Assembly (NCBI GenBank): GCA_018222605.1
Contig: JAAEZZ010000007.1
Coordinates: 98,522-162,521, forward strand
Length of the DNA: 64,000 bases
DNA from: Alphaproteobacteria bacterium
GTDB lineage: Bacteria > Pseudomonadota > Alphaproteobacteria > Caulobacterales > Hyphomonadaceae
Direction: 5' to 3'
In this document: positions 34,469 to 43,983 of the stretch, piece after piece
Position numbering within the stretch: the first letter of the stretch is position 1
Layout: every line of letters starts with the position of its first letter
Notes under the pieces: model-generated
What the model was told of the DNA's origin: nothing
Databases searched by the model: none
The model's input: only the letters and a program-made list of their open reading frames with translations
Made by a program: the position numbers and the translations under genes

Positions 34469-35893
34469 TCAGTAGCGAATACGCAGATCCGAGATGGATT
34501 GGGCAATGTGCGTATAGGCATCCTTCAACTCGTCAGCGTTTTCCGGTTCAAAGGCGAAATCCGGTCCGCTGGCGCAGTAATTCAGGATGGCCTTGCCGCC
34601 GCTGGGGGCCTGGAAAGCAACCGTATAGATCTTGATGCCGCGCGCCTTGATGGCATCACACATCTTTTTGGACTGGTTGACCGAGTTGCCATTGCTGGTG
34701 TCGTACTGTTGGTTGAATTCGCCATCCGTCATCAGGATCATGGCCTTGGCCGTGTCCGGCTCTTCATACGACCAGGGCTTGGAAGTGGCAGGCCAGACGG
34801 ACTTCCATTCCGGCGCAATCAGATACCAACCCCAGGCGATGCCGAGATGGCCTGCGGTGCCGCCGCTGGCAGGCAGGTTCTGAATATAGGTGTTCAGCGT
34901 CTCTGTGTTGGAGGTCAGCGCGACAGGTGGCGGAGAGTTGCAGGTCTGATCTGTATACCAGCGGTCACGGGATTCATCATATGTGGCGCCAACTGCTTCG
35001 ACCCAGGCGAAGGGGCCAGGTGCGGCATCGGTGAAGGCTTCCTTGCCGAGACGTTCCTTGACGCAGGTATTGTTGATTGTCTTGGTCGTGGTGCGCGGCT
35101 CCCACGTGTAATCCGGGACCCATTGCTGCTGGCAATCATAATACCATCTGCCCCGATATTTGTACCAGTCGCAGACTTCCTCATAGTGGCCGCCATCTTC
35201 GACCTGCACATAATAGGTGCCTTCATAGGTGCGGATCTTGGTCTTGCCCGTTGCTGCAGTGAAGTAGTCACCGGCATCCATGCCGTAGGAATAGGCGACC
35301 ATGCCGATGCGGACATCCCCTGTATCGACGAGGGTGGAGTCTTCCGGCAGCAGCACCTTCACGGCAAGCTCTGCGGCTTCCTTGAGGGCTGCGTTCCGAT
35401 CACCGGCCATAGAGCCCGATGTGTCGAACACAAACGAAATGTCGACCTTACCGATACCATAGGTGGAGGCGGAGGAGACCATGTAGTTGATATGGCTGAC
35501 GCCAGCCAGCTGCATGATCGCCGTGTTTTGCGCGCATTTGATATCAACGGAGATATCCTGCGTGCTGTTGGAGATCGTGGAGACCGGGTCCTGGCACCCC
35601 ATGCCGCCTGATGCGAGCAGGGAAGAGTTGATATAGTTCTTGATGTAGCTTTTGATCTCGGCATCGGTGCGCCCGTCCTGCATCTCGCGTGCGCCAGCGA
35701 TGACCGCGCTGTCGATGATCTGCTGGACGCGGTTCTTGCTGGTGTTGACCTGCTGGAGGTCAATGGCGAAGCCCATCAGCAGAAAGATCGGAATGACCGA
35801 CAAGGCGAAGATGATGGCGACATTGCCGTCTTCACGCGTGCGGGCCCGGTTCCAGGCCTTTGCGACGAGCTTTGAAAATTTACCCTGATACAT
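34469..35893 (-). CDS. TadG-like pilus assembly protein with a von Willebrand A domain
   Basis: A 474-residue protein. The N-terminal TadE/TadG-type membrane anchor is at about residues 22-45 (REDGNVAIIFALSVIPIFLLMGFAIDL), followed by helix VNTSKNRVQQIIDSAVIAGA. A large von Willebrand A domain runs from about 155 with the metal-ion site DTSGSMAG and ILMTDGEF. A tyrosine/tryptophan-rich insert at about 230-310 splits it. By family it is a minor pseudopilin or secreted adhesin component of Flp/Tad systems. No other tad genes are in the window, so it is an orphan copy. The ATG at 35893 is chosen over an upstream frame because the anchor then starts in the normal place. Confidence 0.88.
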   Translation of the reverse strand: MYQGKFSKLVAKAWNRARTREDGNVAIIFALSVIPIFLLMGFAIDLQQVNTSKNRVQQIIDSAVIAGAREMQDGRTDAEIKSYIKNYINSSLLASGGMGCQDPVSTISNSTQDISVDIKCAQNTAIMQLAGVSHINYMVSSASTYGIGKVDISFVFDTSGSMAGDRNAALKEAAELAVKVLLPEDSTLVDTGDVRIGMVAYSYGMDAGDYFTAATGKTKIRTYEGTYYVQVEDGGHYEEVCDWYKYRGRWYYDCQQQWVPDYTWEPRTTTKTINNTCVKERLGKEAFTDAAPGPFAWVEAVGATYDESRDRWYTDQTCNSPPPVALTSNTETLNTYIQNLPASGGTAGHLGIAWGWYLIAPEWKSVWPATSKPWSYEEPDTAKAMILMTDGEFNQQYDTSNGNSVNQSKKMCDAIKARGIKIYTVAFQAPSGGKAILNYCASGPDFAFEPENADELKDAYTHIAQSISDLRIRY

Positions 35894-36078
35894 GTTTCCC
35901 ACCCCAGATAAGGCCGGGTGCGGCCTCTTACGGTTCGGGCGCACACTCGCATATCTGGATAACTCCACGGTGAAAGCGGGGGGGACGTTTTCAAAACCGG
36001 CAGTAAGAAAGCCTTAACCAGCACAAAGTGCGTGAGGGCAGGGCACTCACGCGGGGACAGGCTGTTTTTGGGGTGGAT

Positions 36079-36765
36079 TCAGGATGTGTTCGGCCAGCGC
36101 AATTCAGCCGTTTCGTCATGCAGGGCAAGGGCCGCATCCTGTTGCAGATGCTTCAGGTGGCGGGCGTAGAACACGGCCGGGTCAAGCCGCTGGACCGGGC
36201 GGGATGGGCCGCTCAGAAGACGGCGCATTTTTGCGAGGTAAAGCGCGGCATTGTCCAGCGCGTGGTTAATTGCGAGCAGGCGGCGGACCAGCGGTCCGGA
36301 CGCAATGAGGTCATCAGGTGTGGACGGATAGTCGCGCAGATCTATGGCCGTGTCCTCATCCAGGAACCGGATGCGGGGGCCTGTGCGGAAGGCTGGCGGC
36401 GGAGGTGTGCTGGCGCGCTTAAGGCCGTCTTGCGGCTCGGTCAGGCGAAAGTGCGGGATGGGAAAGGCCGGGCGGGAGGGGGCTGACGCTGGGCCGGTGG
36501 GGTCTGTTTGGGTTTGGGCCGTGCCGGGGGCGGGCGCAGGCAGAGGGCCAAGCTCAAGCGCCTGCAGGAAGAAGACCCGCCGCAGGACAGGCTCAAGAAA
36601 GGCAAGGAGATTACGGATCTCGCCATGCGTCTTGCGGGGCAGGAAGGGCCTGACCGGAACGGGATAGAGGCCCAGCCGCGCTTGTGCGGACCCGGCCAGA
36701 TAGCCGATCGCGTCCCACCAGAAGCGGACAAGGCTGACAATATGGCGGGCCGGGCGATAGGTCAT
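36079..36765 (-). CDS. hypothetical protein, 228 aa
   Basis: An unrecognised protein. The N-terminal part (MTYRPARHIVSLVRFWWDAI) is basic and amphipathic. A proline-rich stretch (about 95-145: PAPAPGTAQTQ, PPPPAF) separates it from a helical C-terminal part (RRLLAINHALDNAALYLAKMRRLL) with several basic residues. The frame is open up to 37011, which would give 310 residues, but the added part looks non-coding and would abut the purD start. Codon use fits the neighbours. No membrane segment, signal peptide or metal-binding motif is seen. It diverges from purD and could be a small cytosolic helical protein. Confidence 0.6.
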   Translation of the reverse strand: MTYRPARHIVSLVRFWWDAIGYLAGSAQARLGLYPVPVRPFLPRKTHGEIRNLLAFLEPVLRRVFFLQALELGPLPAPAPGTAQTQTDPTGPASAPSRPAFPIPHFRLTEPQDGLKRASTPPPPAFRTGPRIRFLDEDTAIDLRDYPSTPDDLIASGPLVRRLLAINHALDNAALYLAKMRRLLSGPSRPVQRLDPAVFYARHLKHLQQDAALALHDETAELRWPNTS

Positions 36766-37019
36766 GTCCGGGAGAATGACGGGCGCGCCTTTGCGCAGGA
36801 TTGGGATGGGCGGAAATGCGGGGTAGGGATTGATAGTGCATTGACCATATTGGAAAAATAATATCCGGCGCCGTGGGGATGGCGGGGATAGCGCGAAATT
36901 TATTCCCATAGGTGTGCGGGGCCTCACAGCGCCCAAGGGCTGATCAAATGTCGCCCAAGGCATCAAAGGCGCGCATACAGGCTTGATCTCCGGCGCGGAC
37001 CCGCGCATCAACCGGCCTC

Positions 37020-38318
37020 ATGAACATACTTCTCATCGGATCGGGCGGGCGTGAACACGCCCTGGCATGGAAAATGGCGCAGTCGGCGCTGGTGGACATG
37101 GTGCATTCCACACCGGGCAATCCCGGCATGGATGATGTTGGCCCCTGCTTTGACGTGGCCGTGACGGACATCGACAAGCTGGTGCAGCTGACGCTGCAGG
37201 TGGAGCCGGACCTTGTAGTCATCGGGCCGGAAGCGCCGCTGGCGGCGGGCCTGGCCGATGTGCTGCGGGCGCGCGGCTTTGACGTGTTCGGGCCCAGCGC
37301 GCAGGCCGCGCAGCTGGAAAGCTCCAAAGCCTTCTCCAAGGCGCGGATGAAGGAATATGGCGTGCCAACGGCGGCCTATGGCGAGTTCACCGATCCAGTG
37401 CTGGCCAAGTCTTACCTGCGCACGCTGGACGCGCCCTATGTGCTGAAGGCCGATGGCCTGGCCGCCGGCAAGGGCGTCGTGATCGCGCCGACGCTGGAAG
37501 AGGCCGATGCCGAGATTGACGAGATGCTGTCCGGCAAGTTCGGCGATGCCTCTGCGACGCTGGTGATCGAGGAGTTCATGCATGGCGAGGAAGCCAGCAT
37601 CTTCGTGATCACGGACGGCACGGGCGCGGTCTATCTGCCTGCCGCGCAGGACCACAAGCGCGCTGGCGATGGCGACACCGGCCCGAATACGGGCGGCATG
37701 GGCGCCTATGCCCCGGCCCCGGTGGTGACGGACGAGATCCTCGCCCGCGTGAAGAAAGAGATCGTTCAGCCGATGCTGAAAGGCATGAAGCGCGACGGCA
37801 TGCCGTATCAGGGCGTGCTGTATGTCGGCATCATGGTGACGGCGGACGGCCCGAAAGTGGTGGAGTTCAATGCCCGCTTCGGAGACCCGGAATGCCAGGT
37901 TCTGATGAAGGGCCTTGCAGGCGACATCGTGCCGGCCATCCTGGGCGCGGCGACGGGCGGCCTGGAAGGCAATGAAGAAGCGTTCGAGGCGCTGCTGGAG
38001 CTGGACCGGTTCGAGCCGACGGCGACGATTGTTCTGGCCACGGAAGGCTATCCGGGCAGCTATGCCAAGGGCAGTGTCATTCGCGGCGTAAAGACGGCAA
38101 ACGATCTGCCGGGCGTCACCGTGTTCCATGCGGGCACGGACATGGACGAGGGCGGCGCGCTGATCGCCAATGGCGGGCGCGTGTTGAATGTGACGGCCAG
38201 CGGTGACACGCTGAAAGAGGCCGTGGACCGCGCCTATGCCGGCGTCGACGCCATCGACTGGCCGGAAGGTTTCTGCCGCCGCGACATTGGCTGGCGGGCA
38301 TTGGGAGAGACGACATGA
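37020..38318 (+). CDS. purD: phosphoribosylamine-glycine ligase
   Basis: Second step of purine synthesis: joins phosphoribosylamine to glycine using ATP. The 432 residues match the family in length. The N-terminal domain has LLIGSGGREHALAWK at 4-18. The ATP-grasp fold has VLKADGLAAGKGVVIA (about 141-156), EEFMHGEEASIFVI and, late in the domain, VVEFNARFGDPECQ. It lies in the same orientation as the DUF1993 gene, whose start overlaps its stop by four bases. No other pur genes are nearby. Confidence 0.97.
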   Translation: MNILLIGSGGREHALAWKMAQSALVDMVHSTPGNPGMDDVGPCFDVAVTDIDKLVQLTLQVEPDLVVIGPEAPLAAGLADVLRARGFDVFGPSAQAAQLESSKAFSKARMKEYGVPTAAYGEFTDPVLAKSYLRTLDAPYVLKADGLAAGKGVVIAPTLEEADAEIDEMLSGKFGDASATLVIEEFMHGEEASIFVITDGTGAVYLPAAQDHKRAGDGDTGPNTGGMGAYAPAPVVTDEILARVKKEIVQPMLKGMKRDGMPYQGVLYVGIMVTADGPKVVEFNARFGDPECQVLMKGLAGDIVPAILGAATGGLEGNEEAFEALLELDRFEPTATIVLATEGYPGSYAKGSVIRGVKTANDLPGVTVFHAGTDMDEGGALIANGGRVLNVTASGDTLKEAVDRAYAGVDAIDWPEGFCRRDIGWRALGETT

Positions 38319-38845
38319 ACCTTCACGATCTGGTCGTGACGGCCCCGAAACAGATGCTGCTGGCGCTTGCCGGGCAGCTGAAGAAGGCTGCGGCATGGGG
38401 CGAGACAAATGATGTGTCTGCGGACGAGTTGCTGCAGAAGCGCCTGGCGCCGGACATGTTCCCCTTGCTGATGCAGGTGAAGTTCATCTCCCTGCAGGCA
38501 CGCGAGACGGTTTGGCGTCTGCGCGGCGATGAGGTGGAGATGTGGGAGTCCGGCGACACGATGGACGAGATGATCGCCCTGATCGCGCGGACTGTGTCGA
38601 TGCTGGACGATGTAAAGCCGGAAGAGTTTGACGGCGCGGAAGAGCGGGTCATCTCTGTCACCCTGCCCAATGCGATGATGTTTGAGCTGAAAGGCGCAGA
38701 CTTTGTGCGCGACTGGGCCATTCCGCAATTCCATTTCCACGCGGTCACGGCTTACGCCATTCTGCGCAATGCCGGGGTGGATCTGGGCAAGGCGGATTAT
38801 GTGCCGCACATGCTGCCCCATCTGCGCCCGGTGACCACAGCCTAG
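38315..38845 (+). CDS. DUF1993 family protein
   Basis: A 176-residue cytoplasmic protein of the DUF1993 family, with a DinB-like helical fold. Recognisable parts are the N-terminal helix, RLAPDMFPLLMQVKFISLQARETVWRL (about 43-69), and the C-terminal motif PQFHFHAVTAYAILRNAGVDLGKADY (about 136-161) holding paired histidines that could bind a metal. Its function is unknown. The start overlaps the purD stop (ATGA), so expression is coupled to purine synthesis, but a functional link is not established. Confidence 0.9.
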   Translation: MNLHDLVVTAPKQMLLALAGQLKKAAAWGETNDVSADELLQKRLAPDMFPLLMQVKFISLQARETVWRLRGDEVEMWESGDTMDEMIALIARTVSMLDDVKPEEFDGAEERVISVTLPNAMMFELKGADFVRDWAIPQFHFHAVTAYAILRNAGVDLGKADYVPHMLPHLRPVTTA

Positions 38846-38884
38846 TTTCACCTCATCCCCCCTTGGGGGCATGCGGCGGCACGC

Positions 38885-38962
38885 GGCCGGGCGTAGTGTC
38901 TGGTCATGTTCCGAAGAGGCGCCGCAATGCGCGGCGCCTGAGCATGGCGTGGAGAGAGGTCT
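38885..38962 (+). repeat. duplicated leader, first copy
   Basis: This 78-base leader of the first 642-aa gene is closely similar to 40902-40979, the leader of the second gene, at an offset of 2017 bases. In this copy AGGCGCCGC and GCGGCGCCT form a 9-bp hairpin with a 5-nt loop (about 38915-38937). The second copy keeps a shorter version of the stem. Confidence 0.75.
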
Positions 38963-40891
38963 TTGTTTCGATATCTGATACTGGCCATGCTGGTGGCCCT
39001 GGGCGCGCTGCAGGCGCATGCGTGGAAGGAAATTACCGTTGGCGATGCGCGCCAGACCGGCGATTGCCTTAACGAGACTCCGTCCGACGAATGCGTCACC
39101 AAGAGCGGCAGATATGTGCGCACCGATACGGGCACCGAGAGCGGCACCGTGCCGGTGCGGCTGCTGCTGAAACGGAACCTGCCGCAGGAAGACTTTGACG
39201 CCCTGATGCGCAAATATGGCATGGTCGAAGGCAAGTATCATGAATGGTTCGTCAGGGCCGGCGACAAGGAGTATTACAAGCGCGCAATGACGCTGCAGGG
39301 CCTGATGGCGCTGGACGGGAAGACCGTGCTGCTGCCGCCGGAATTTGTGCGCGTCCTGCCGCTGAGTGACCGGGCGGCGGTGGTGAAGACGGTGAAGCAG
39401 ACCTGGCTGCTTGCGACGCTGGGCTCTGCAGAGACGACGCTGACGCCGCTCGCGCTGCCATGGGACAGTCTCGAATGGATCGACGGCACGGAGCCGAAGA
39501 GGCCGTTTGCCCTGATGGCGATCAAGAATGGAGCGACCAAGGACGACCTGCGCACCTATACGATCTTCGATGGAGACGGGAATGCGGCCTATGAGATCAA
39601 TGGCATCATTCCGAACACGCATGGCGCGGATGATTACTATAAATTCTATGAGGGCTATATCGGCTTCCCCGTACGCTCGGAGGGAAGCGAGTTCTCGGTT
39701 TTCTTCAATACGATCACGCTGGAGCTGGAGAAGATGGGCCCGGTGTTCGATATTCTCGATGTGGGCTATGCGCTGACGGAAAAGTGGGACGACAACAAGC
39801 ACGACCTGAAATATTACCCCTTCCAGAAGATCGGAGAGATGCCTTCCGGCAAGGGCCTTCTGTCTGCGGACATCTATGAGCCGCTGAGCGAATGGAAGGC
39901 CGATCCGGAACCCCTCATACACCCGAAAGCGGCGCGGGGCATGGTGCCGCTGCGCCTGCCCGGCCAGATTGGCGGCATTCGCGGGTGGCTGATCGTGTAC
40001 GAGAATGCGACCGACCAGTGGTACAAGCTGATCATGCATGCGCCGCAGAAGGATGACTTCTACAAACAGGAAACGGGAAAGTCGAGCGAGCTGTCGCCGT
40101 CATCTGTCCGGGTGTTTATGTGGGAGCCGAACGAATACCTGCCGCTGGCGGATATCTGGATCGGCACCCTGCCGCAGGAGACGCACAAGGCGCTGTTTGC
40201 GAATGCGAACCCGAAGGACATTCCGCCGCCGAGTTATCGCGTCGCGGCACGCTTCTTCGAGAACCCGCGGCAGCTGTCGGCGGGCGGCGTGACGGACTGG
40301 TATCTGGTCGGCAGCGATCCGAGCGCAGAGAATTTCCAGAAGATCTATGACACGCGGGCGGGGCGGATGTCGCATCCGGACAATCCGCAGGCGCTGGCGA
40401 TGCCGGAAATCATCGCGGAGATGAAGCAGCAATGGGAGTCGAATGCCGCCTATCGGGAGTATCTGGAGACGCCGTGGGAAGTGCATGTCGCGCGCGCGCA
40501 GGCAGAGCAGGAGCGCACGCTGATAGGCGCGGCGGACAATGCCCTGATCAGCGGCTACGGCCTCGATTTCAATGGCGACTTCTATTATGTCGCCCGCACA
40601 AAGGGCGGGAAATACCTGCAGGCCTATTGGAACAAGTATCACCAGCTGCCGCATTCGGCCGACGCGTATGATATCTGCCGCCGGTTCGGCAGCTCCAGCA
40701 TGGAATGCGGTCTCGTCTATGCGTGGGCGGACAATATCTCGAAGGGCCAGCGCGAGGCAGCGGCCAGGGAAGCCGATCGCTACAGCCAGAAGAAGTTCAG
40801 CCAGGGCTACAAGTCTGAATACCGCCCACCGATGAAGGAGCCGCGCTGCTACCAAACGGGCGCGAAAACGGAAACATGTTTCTACAATTAG
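38963..40891 (+). CDS. secreted protein of unknown function, first of a tandem pair
   Basis: A 642-residue exported protein; the signal peptide ends at LQAHA (about residue 20). I recognise no known domain. The mature part is beta-rich, with short strands and aromatic residues (TVPVRLLLKRN, RGWLIVYENATDQWYKL, EYLPLADIWIGTLP) and near its C-terminus paired cysteines (DAYDICRRFGSSSMECGLVY; RCYQTG, TCFYN). The TTG start is supported by GGAGAG seven bases upstream and by the signal peptide beginning there. It is followed by a paralogue of identical length. Periplasmic or surface location is inferred from the signal peptide. Confidence 0.85.
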   Translation: MFRYLILAMLVALGALQAHAWKEITVGDARQTGDCLNETPSDECVTKSGRYVRTDTGTESGTVPVRLLLKRNLPQEDFDALMRKYGMVEGKYHEWFVRAGDKEYYKRAMTLQGLMALDGKTVLLPPEFVRVLPLSDRAAVVKTVKQTWLLATLGSAETTLTPLALPWDSLEWIDGTEPKRPFALMAIKNGATKDDLRTYTIFDGDGNAAYEINGIIPNTHGADDYYKFYEGYIGFPVRSEGSEFSVFFNTITLELEKMGPVFDILDVGYALTEKWDDNKHDLKYYPFQKIGEMPSGKGLLSADIYEPLSEWKADPEPLIHPKAARGMVPLRLPGQIGGIRGWLIVYENATDQWYKLIMHAPQKDDFYKQETGKSSELSPSSVRVFMWEPNEYLPLADIWIGTLPQETHKALFANANPKDIPPPSYRVAARFFENPRQLSAGGVTDWYLVGSDPSAENFQKIYDTRAGRMSHPDNPQALAMPEIIAEMKQQWESNAAYREYLETPWEVHVARAQAEQERTLIGAADNALISGYGLDFNGDFYYVARTKGGKYLQAYWNKYHQLPHSADAYDICRRFGSSSMECGLVYAWADNISKGQREAAAREADRYSQKKFSQGYKSEYRPPMKEPRCYQTGAKTETCFYN

Positions 40892-40901
40892 ACATAATAC
40901 T

Positions 40902-40979
40902 GGCCGGGCGTTGGGTCTGGTCATGTCACGGAGAGGCGCTACACTGGGCGGCGTCTGAGCAAGCTGTGGGGAGACGCTG
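40902..40979 (+). repeat. duplicated leader, second copy
   Basis: Counterpart of 38885-38962, with conserved blocks GGCCGGGCG, TCTGGTCATG and TTGTTTCGATATCTGAT running into the coding region. The hairpin is shortened to about six base pairs here. The two copies are exactly 2017 bases apart, so the repeated unit is leader plus gene. Confidence 0.75.
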
Positions 40980-42908
40980 TTGTTTCGATATCTGATGCTG
41001 GCCATGCTGGTGGCCATGAGCGCGCTGCAGGCGCATGCGTGGAAGGCATATAGCGATGCGGGAAGCATCCTGGGTGATCGCAGCCGAGACATGTGTCTGG
41101 AGGAATCTCCGCAGGACTTCAGCTGCATTACGAAAGAGATGCGGTATGTGCGGACTGATACCGGCACCATGCCGGTGCGGCTATGGTCCGTGTCGCAACT
41201 GGGCCCGGAGCGGATGGGCGCGGTGCTGGACCGCTACGGCATTTCGCGTGAGCAATACACGGAATATGCGCACAAGTATGGCGGCCAGAGCAAAGGCAAT
41301 GGTTATTCCTGGATTTCGAAACAGGTGGTGCTGCAGGGCCTGAAGGCGGAAGACGGCACAACCCTGTTGCCGGCGGAATTCATTCAGGTGCTGCCGATCA
41401 GTGACAAGATGGCCCTCGTGAAGGGGCTGGATTATAGATATTATTACGCCACGCTGGACCCGGTGAAGCCGCATCTGAGCACCCTGCCATACAAGCATTT
41501 CAGGTTTTATCAGATTTACGGTAAGGTGCCGGAAAGGCCCTTCACGCTGATATTCGAAGACTCGGATGCTGCGGACGGGCCGCGCAAGACGCTGGCCGTG
41601 ATGGACAATCAGGGCAAGGAGGCCCACCGCATTTCCGGTGTGCTGAACGAAGGCAGCGGGGATTATGATTTCCACTATTATGGCAATGGCAAGATCGCCT
41701 TTCCGGTGAAGGGCGAGGATGGCACGGGCCTGTCCGTGGTCGTCAATGCGCTGACGCTGGAGATGGAAGCAGTCGGCCCGTATTTCCAGACGCTGCCCGT
41801 GGGCTATGCGCTGGCGGATGAGTGGGACGATAATAATTTCAATAATTACCAGCAGGCCCCGGTGCAGCGCGTTGCAACCATGACATCCGGACACGGCATA
41901 TTGTCCGGAGAGCGGATTTACCTGCCTATCCGCAAAGCGGATGGCGACGTGTTGACCTTTGACCATCCCAACATATTGGGCATTGTGCCGCTGTTCCTGC
42001 CAGAGATCAAAGGCGTGCGCGGTTGGCTGGTCGTGTATGAAGCGGCGGACGGGCGGTGGTATCGCCTGGTGGCAAACGCCCCGAAAGGGGATTTGCTGAG
42101 CGGAAAGCGGGACGAGTTGATGCCCGAATCCATCATGGAGCTGATCCTTGGGCGCGAGGGCTATCCGCCCTTTGCCGATGTCTGGCTGGGCACGCTGGAC
42201 AAGGATGAATATTACGGCCTGTTCGGGGACGCGGACAAGCGCGACATACCGGAGCCGCCCTTGCGGCTGGCGGTTCGCTATTTCAAGAATCCGATGAACC
42301 GCTCCGAAGGGGTGACGGACTGGTATGATGCCGGCATGGATATTGGCCGGGAAGAGCTGTGGGCAGCCTATGAGGCGCGGGACAAGAAAGCAACGCACCC
42401 GGACAATCCACTGGCGATGGAGCGTCCGCTGATCCTGAAGACGGCCCGCGAATGGTGGCAAAACAACAAGAACTACCGCGAATATCTGGAAACGCCCTGG
42501 GAGGTGTTGCAGGCACGGTATGAGGCCGAGGCGAGGGACTCCCTGAAGGTAACTGCCGATGCGATACTGGCGATGAACAGCAGTGATGTGCCCTATGGCG
42601 GGGATTTCTACGCCGCGGCCCGCACGCTGGGCGGCAAATATCTGAGCGCGTATTGGCGCCGATGGCATGCCCTGCCGCGATCCAGCGATGCGTATGATAT
42701 CTGCAGCCGGTTCGGGAATAACAGCTATGAATGCAATTTGGTGTGGCCATGGGCGCAGGGGATATTTGACGGCCAGCGCGCGCAGGAACAGAAGGCTGCC
42801 CAGGCCTATGCGGAGGACGTGGCACGCATAAAGCGCTACAACGAGCCGGTGTCCGAGCCGCGCTGTTACAATCAGGGCGATGGCACGGAGAAGTGCTTCT
42901 TTGATTAG
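40980..42908 (+). CDS. secreted protein of unknown function, second of a tandem pair
   Basis: A 642-residue paralogue of the preceding gene, identical in length and start codon (TTG, behind GGGGAG). Its first 20 residues are almost identical (signal peptide MFRYLMLAMLVAMSALQAHA). The rest has diverged moderately. Shared landmarks are YVRTDTGT..PVRL, LEMEAVGPYFQ/LELEKMGPVFD, IRGWLIVYE/VRGWLVVYE, GVTDWY, YREYLETPWEV, SADAYDICRRFG/SSDAYDICSRFG and the C-terminal paired cysteines ending RCYNQGDGTEKCFFD. Both appear intact, and the retained cysteines suggest disulfides. Function is unknown. Confidence 0.85.
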   Translation: MFRYLMLAMLVAMSALQAHAWKAYSDAGSILGDRSRDMCLEESPQDFSCITKEMRYVRTDTGTMPVRLWSVSQLGPERMGAVLDRYGISREQYTEYAHKYGGQSKGNGYSWISKQVVLQGLKAEDGTTLLPAEFIQVLPISDKMALVKGLDYRYYYATLDPVKPHLSTLPYKHFRFYQIYGKVPERPFTLIFEDSDAADGPRKTLAVMDNQGKEAHRISGVLNEGSGDYDFHYYGNGKIAFPVKGEDGTGLSVVVNALTLEMEAVGPYFQTLPVGYALADEWDDNNFNNYQQAPVQRVATMTSGHGILSGERIYLPIRKADGDVLTFDHPNILGIVPLFLPEIKGVRGWLVVYEAADGRWYRLVANAPKGDLLSGKRDELMPESIMELILGREGYPPFADVWLGTLDKDEYYGLFGDADKRDIPEPPLRLAVRYFKNPMNRSEGVTDWYDAGMDIGREELWAAYEARDKKATHPDNPLAMERPLILKTAREWWQNNKNYREYLETPWEVLQARYEAEARDSLKVTADAILAMNSSDVPYGGDFYAAARTLGGKYLSAYWRRWHALPRSSDAYDICSRFGNNSYECNLVWPWAQGIFDGQRAQEQKAAQAYAEDVARIKRYNEPVSEPRCYNQGDGTEKCFFD

Positions 42909-42913
42909 GGGCG

Positions 42914-43978
42914 TCAGGCGTGCGGGTTTATCAGGACCTTGATCTCATGGGGGTTGGCGGCGAGGCTGTCAAAGGCGGCTTCGATGCTGGCGAGGGGCTG
43001 GCGGCTGGTGATGAGGCGCGCGGCCAGTTCTGAATGGCTTTGCAGCAGGCCGAGCGCCTCGCCGAATTCATGCGGGCGGTAGGCGAAGCTGAACTCAAGC
43101 GTCAGTTCCCGGACGATGCCCTCATAGGGCGTCAGCGTATCTTCATGCGGGCAGACGCCCACCACGATGATATGCGTGTGCGGGGGCGCGGTTTTCGTGA
43201 TTTGGTCAATCACGCCGGGCGCGCCGGTACACTCAAATATGTTGAGGCCGGAGGGCAGGCCCAGAAAGTCCCGCGCCAGCAGGGGTGACATGGCGTGCGG
43301 CGTGAAGCCGAGATCGCTCCAGCGCTCATAGGGGCTGTCGGTCGCCGGATCGAGTACAATGTCTGCGCCAAGGTCTGCGGCGGCCTTGCGGCGCTCTGCC
43401 GAGAAATCCGCCGCCAGAATGGGCCCGCGCCCTTGGGCGCGCAGGGCCAGAATGACGGAGAGCCCGACCGGGCCGCAGCCGATAATGATATTTGGCCCTT
43501 GGTTGCAGCTGGCCAGATTGGCCGCATGCAGCCCGACGCTGAGCGGCTCTGTCAGGGCGGCCAGATCCGGCGCGATCCCGTCCGGAATGCGAAAGCTGCG
43601 CACAGCGTCCACACAGGCCAGTTCGGCGAGGCCGCCGCCATGATCCGGTGACAGGCCGATCGCGGCGGGTGTGCCGTCATGATCATGCGTGAAGGGCAGG
43701 GCGCTGATCAGGTCTCCGCGCTTCAGCGGCGTGTCTGTGCCGGGTGGAATGTCGACGATCTCCGCGCTGAATTCGTGGCCGGGAATGATGGCGGGCAGTG
43801 TGTGCCGGTCTGCGGGCGGGGTTTGTTCTGCCAGCAGGGCCATCTGCTTGCGCTGGCTGAGATCACTGCCGCAAATGCCGGTGAAGAGGGGCCGGACGAG
43901 GAGTTGCCCGGCGGCAGGCACAGGGTCTGCAAGTGTGCGAATGCTGAGGGATTTGCCCTGAAGGGTGGCTGCGCGCAT
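42914..43978 (-). CDS. zinc-type alcohol dehydrogenase family protein lacking the structural zinc site
   Basis: A 354-residue medium-chain dehydrogenase. Catalytic zinc ligands are visible at C36 (GICGSD) and H68/E69 (GHEF). The Rossmann motif is GCGPVGLSVI (about 168-177). The four cysteines of the structural zinc site are absent; the equivalent region is proline-rich and has a THDHDGT segment. It is last in a four-part block (cupin, SDR, ADH; TetR divergent) and separated from the SDR by five bases. It probably oxidises an alcohol or sugar-like substrate with NAD(P), but the substrate cannot be named. Confidence 0.9.
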   Translation of the reverse strand: MRAATLQGKSLSIRTLADPVPAAGQLLVRPLFTGICGSDLSQRKQMALLAEQTPPADRHTLPAIIPGHEFSAEIVDIPPGTDTPLKRGDLISALPFTHDHDGTPAAIGLSPDHGGGLAELACVDAVRSFRIPDGIAPDLAALTEPLSVGLHAANLASCNQGPNIIIGCGPVGLSVILALRAQGRGPILAADFSAERRKAAADLGADIVLDPATDSPYERWSDLGFTPHAMSPLLARDFLGLPSGLNIFECTGAPGVIDQITKTAPPHTHIIVVGVCPHEDTLTPYEGIVRELTLEFSFAYRPHEFGEALGLLQSHSELAARLITSRQPLASIEAAFDSLAANPHEIKVLINPHA

Positions 43979-43983
43979 GTGGC

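Noticed and set aside
36766-37011. N-terminal extension of the 36079 gene to 37011
   Set aside because: Composition (PRTPMGINFALSPPSPRRR and so on) looks non-coding and it would fill the purD promoter region; start moved to the ATG at 36765.
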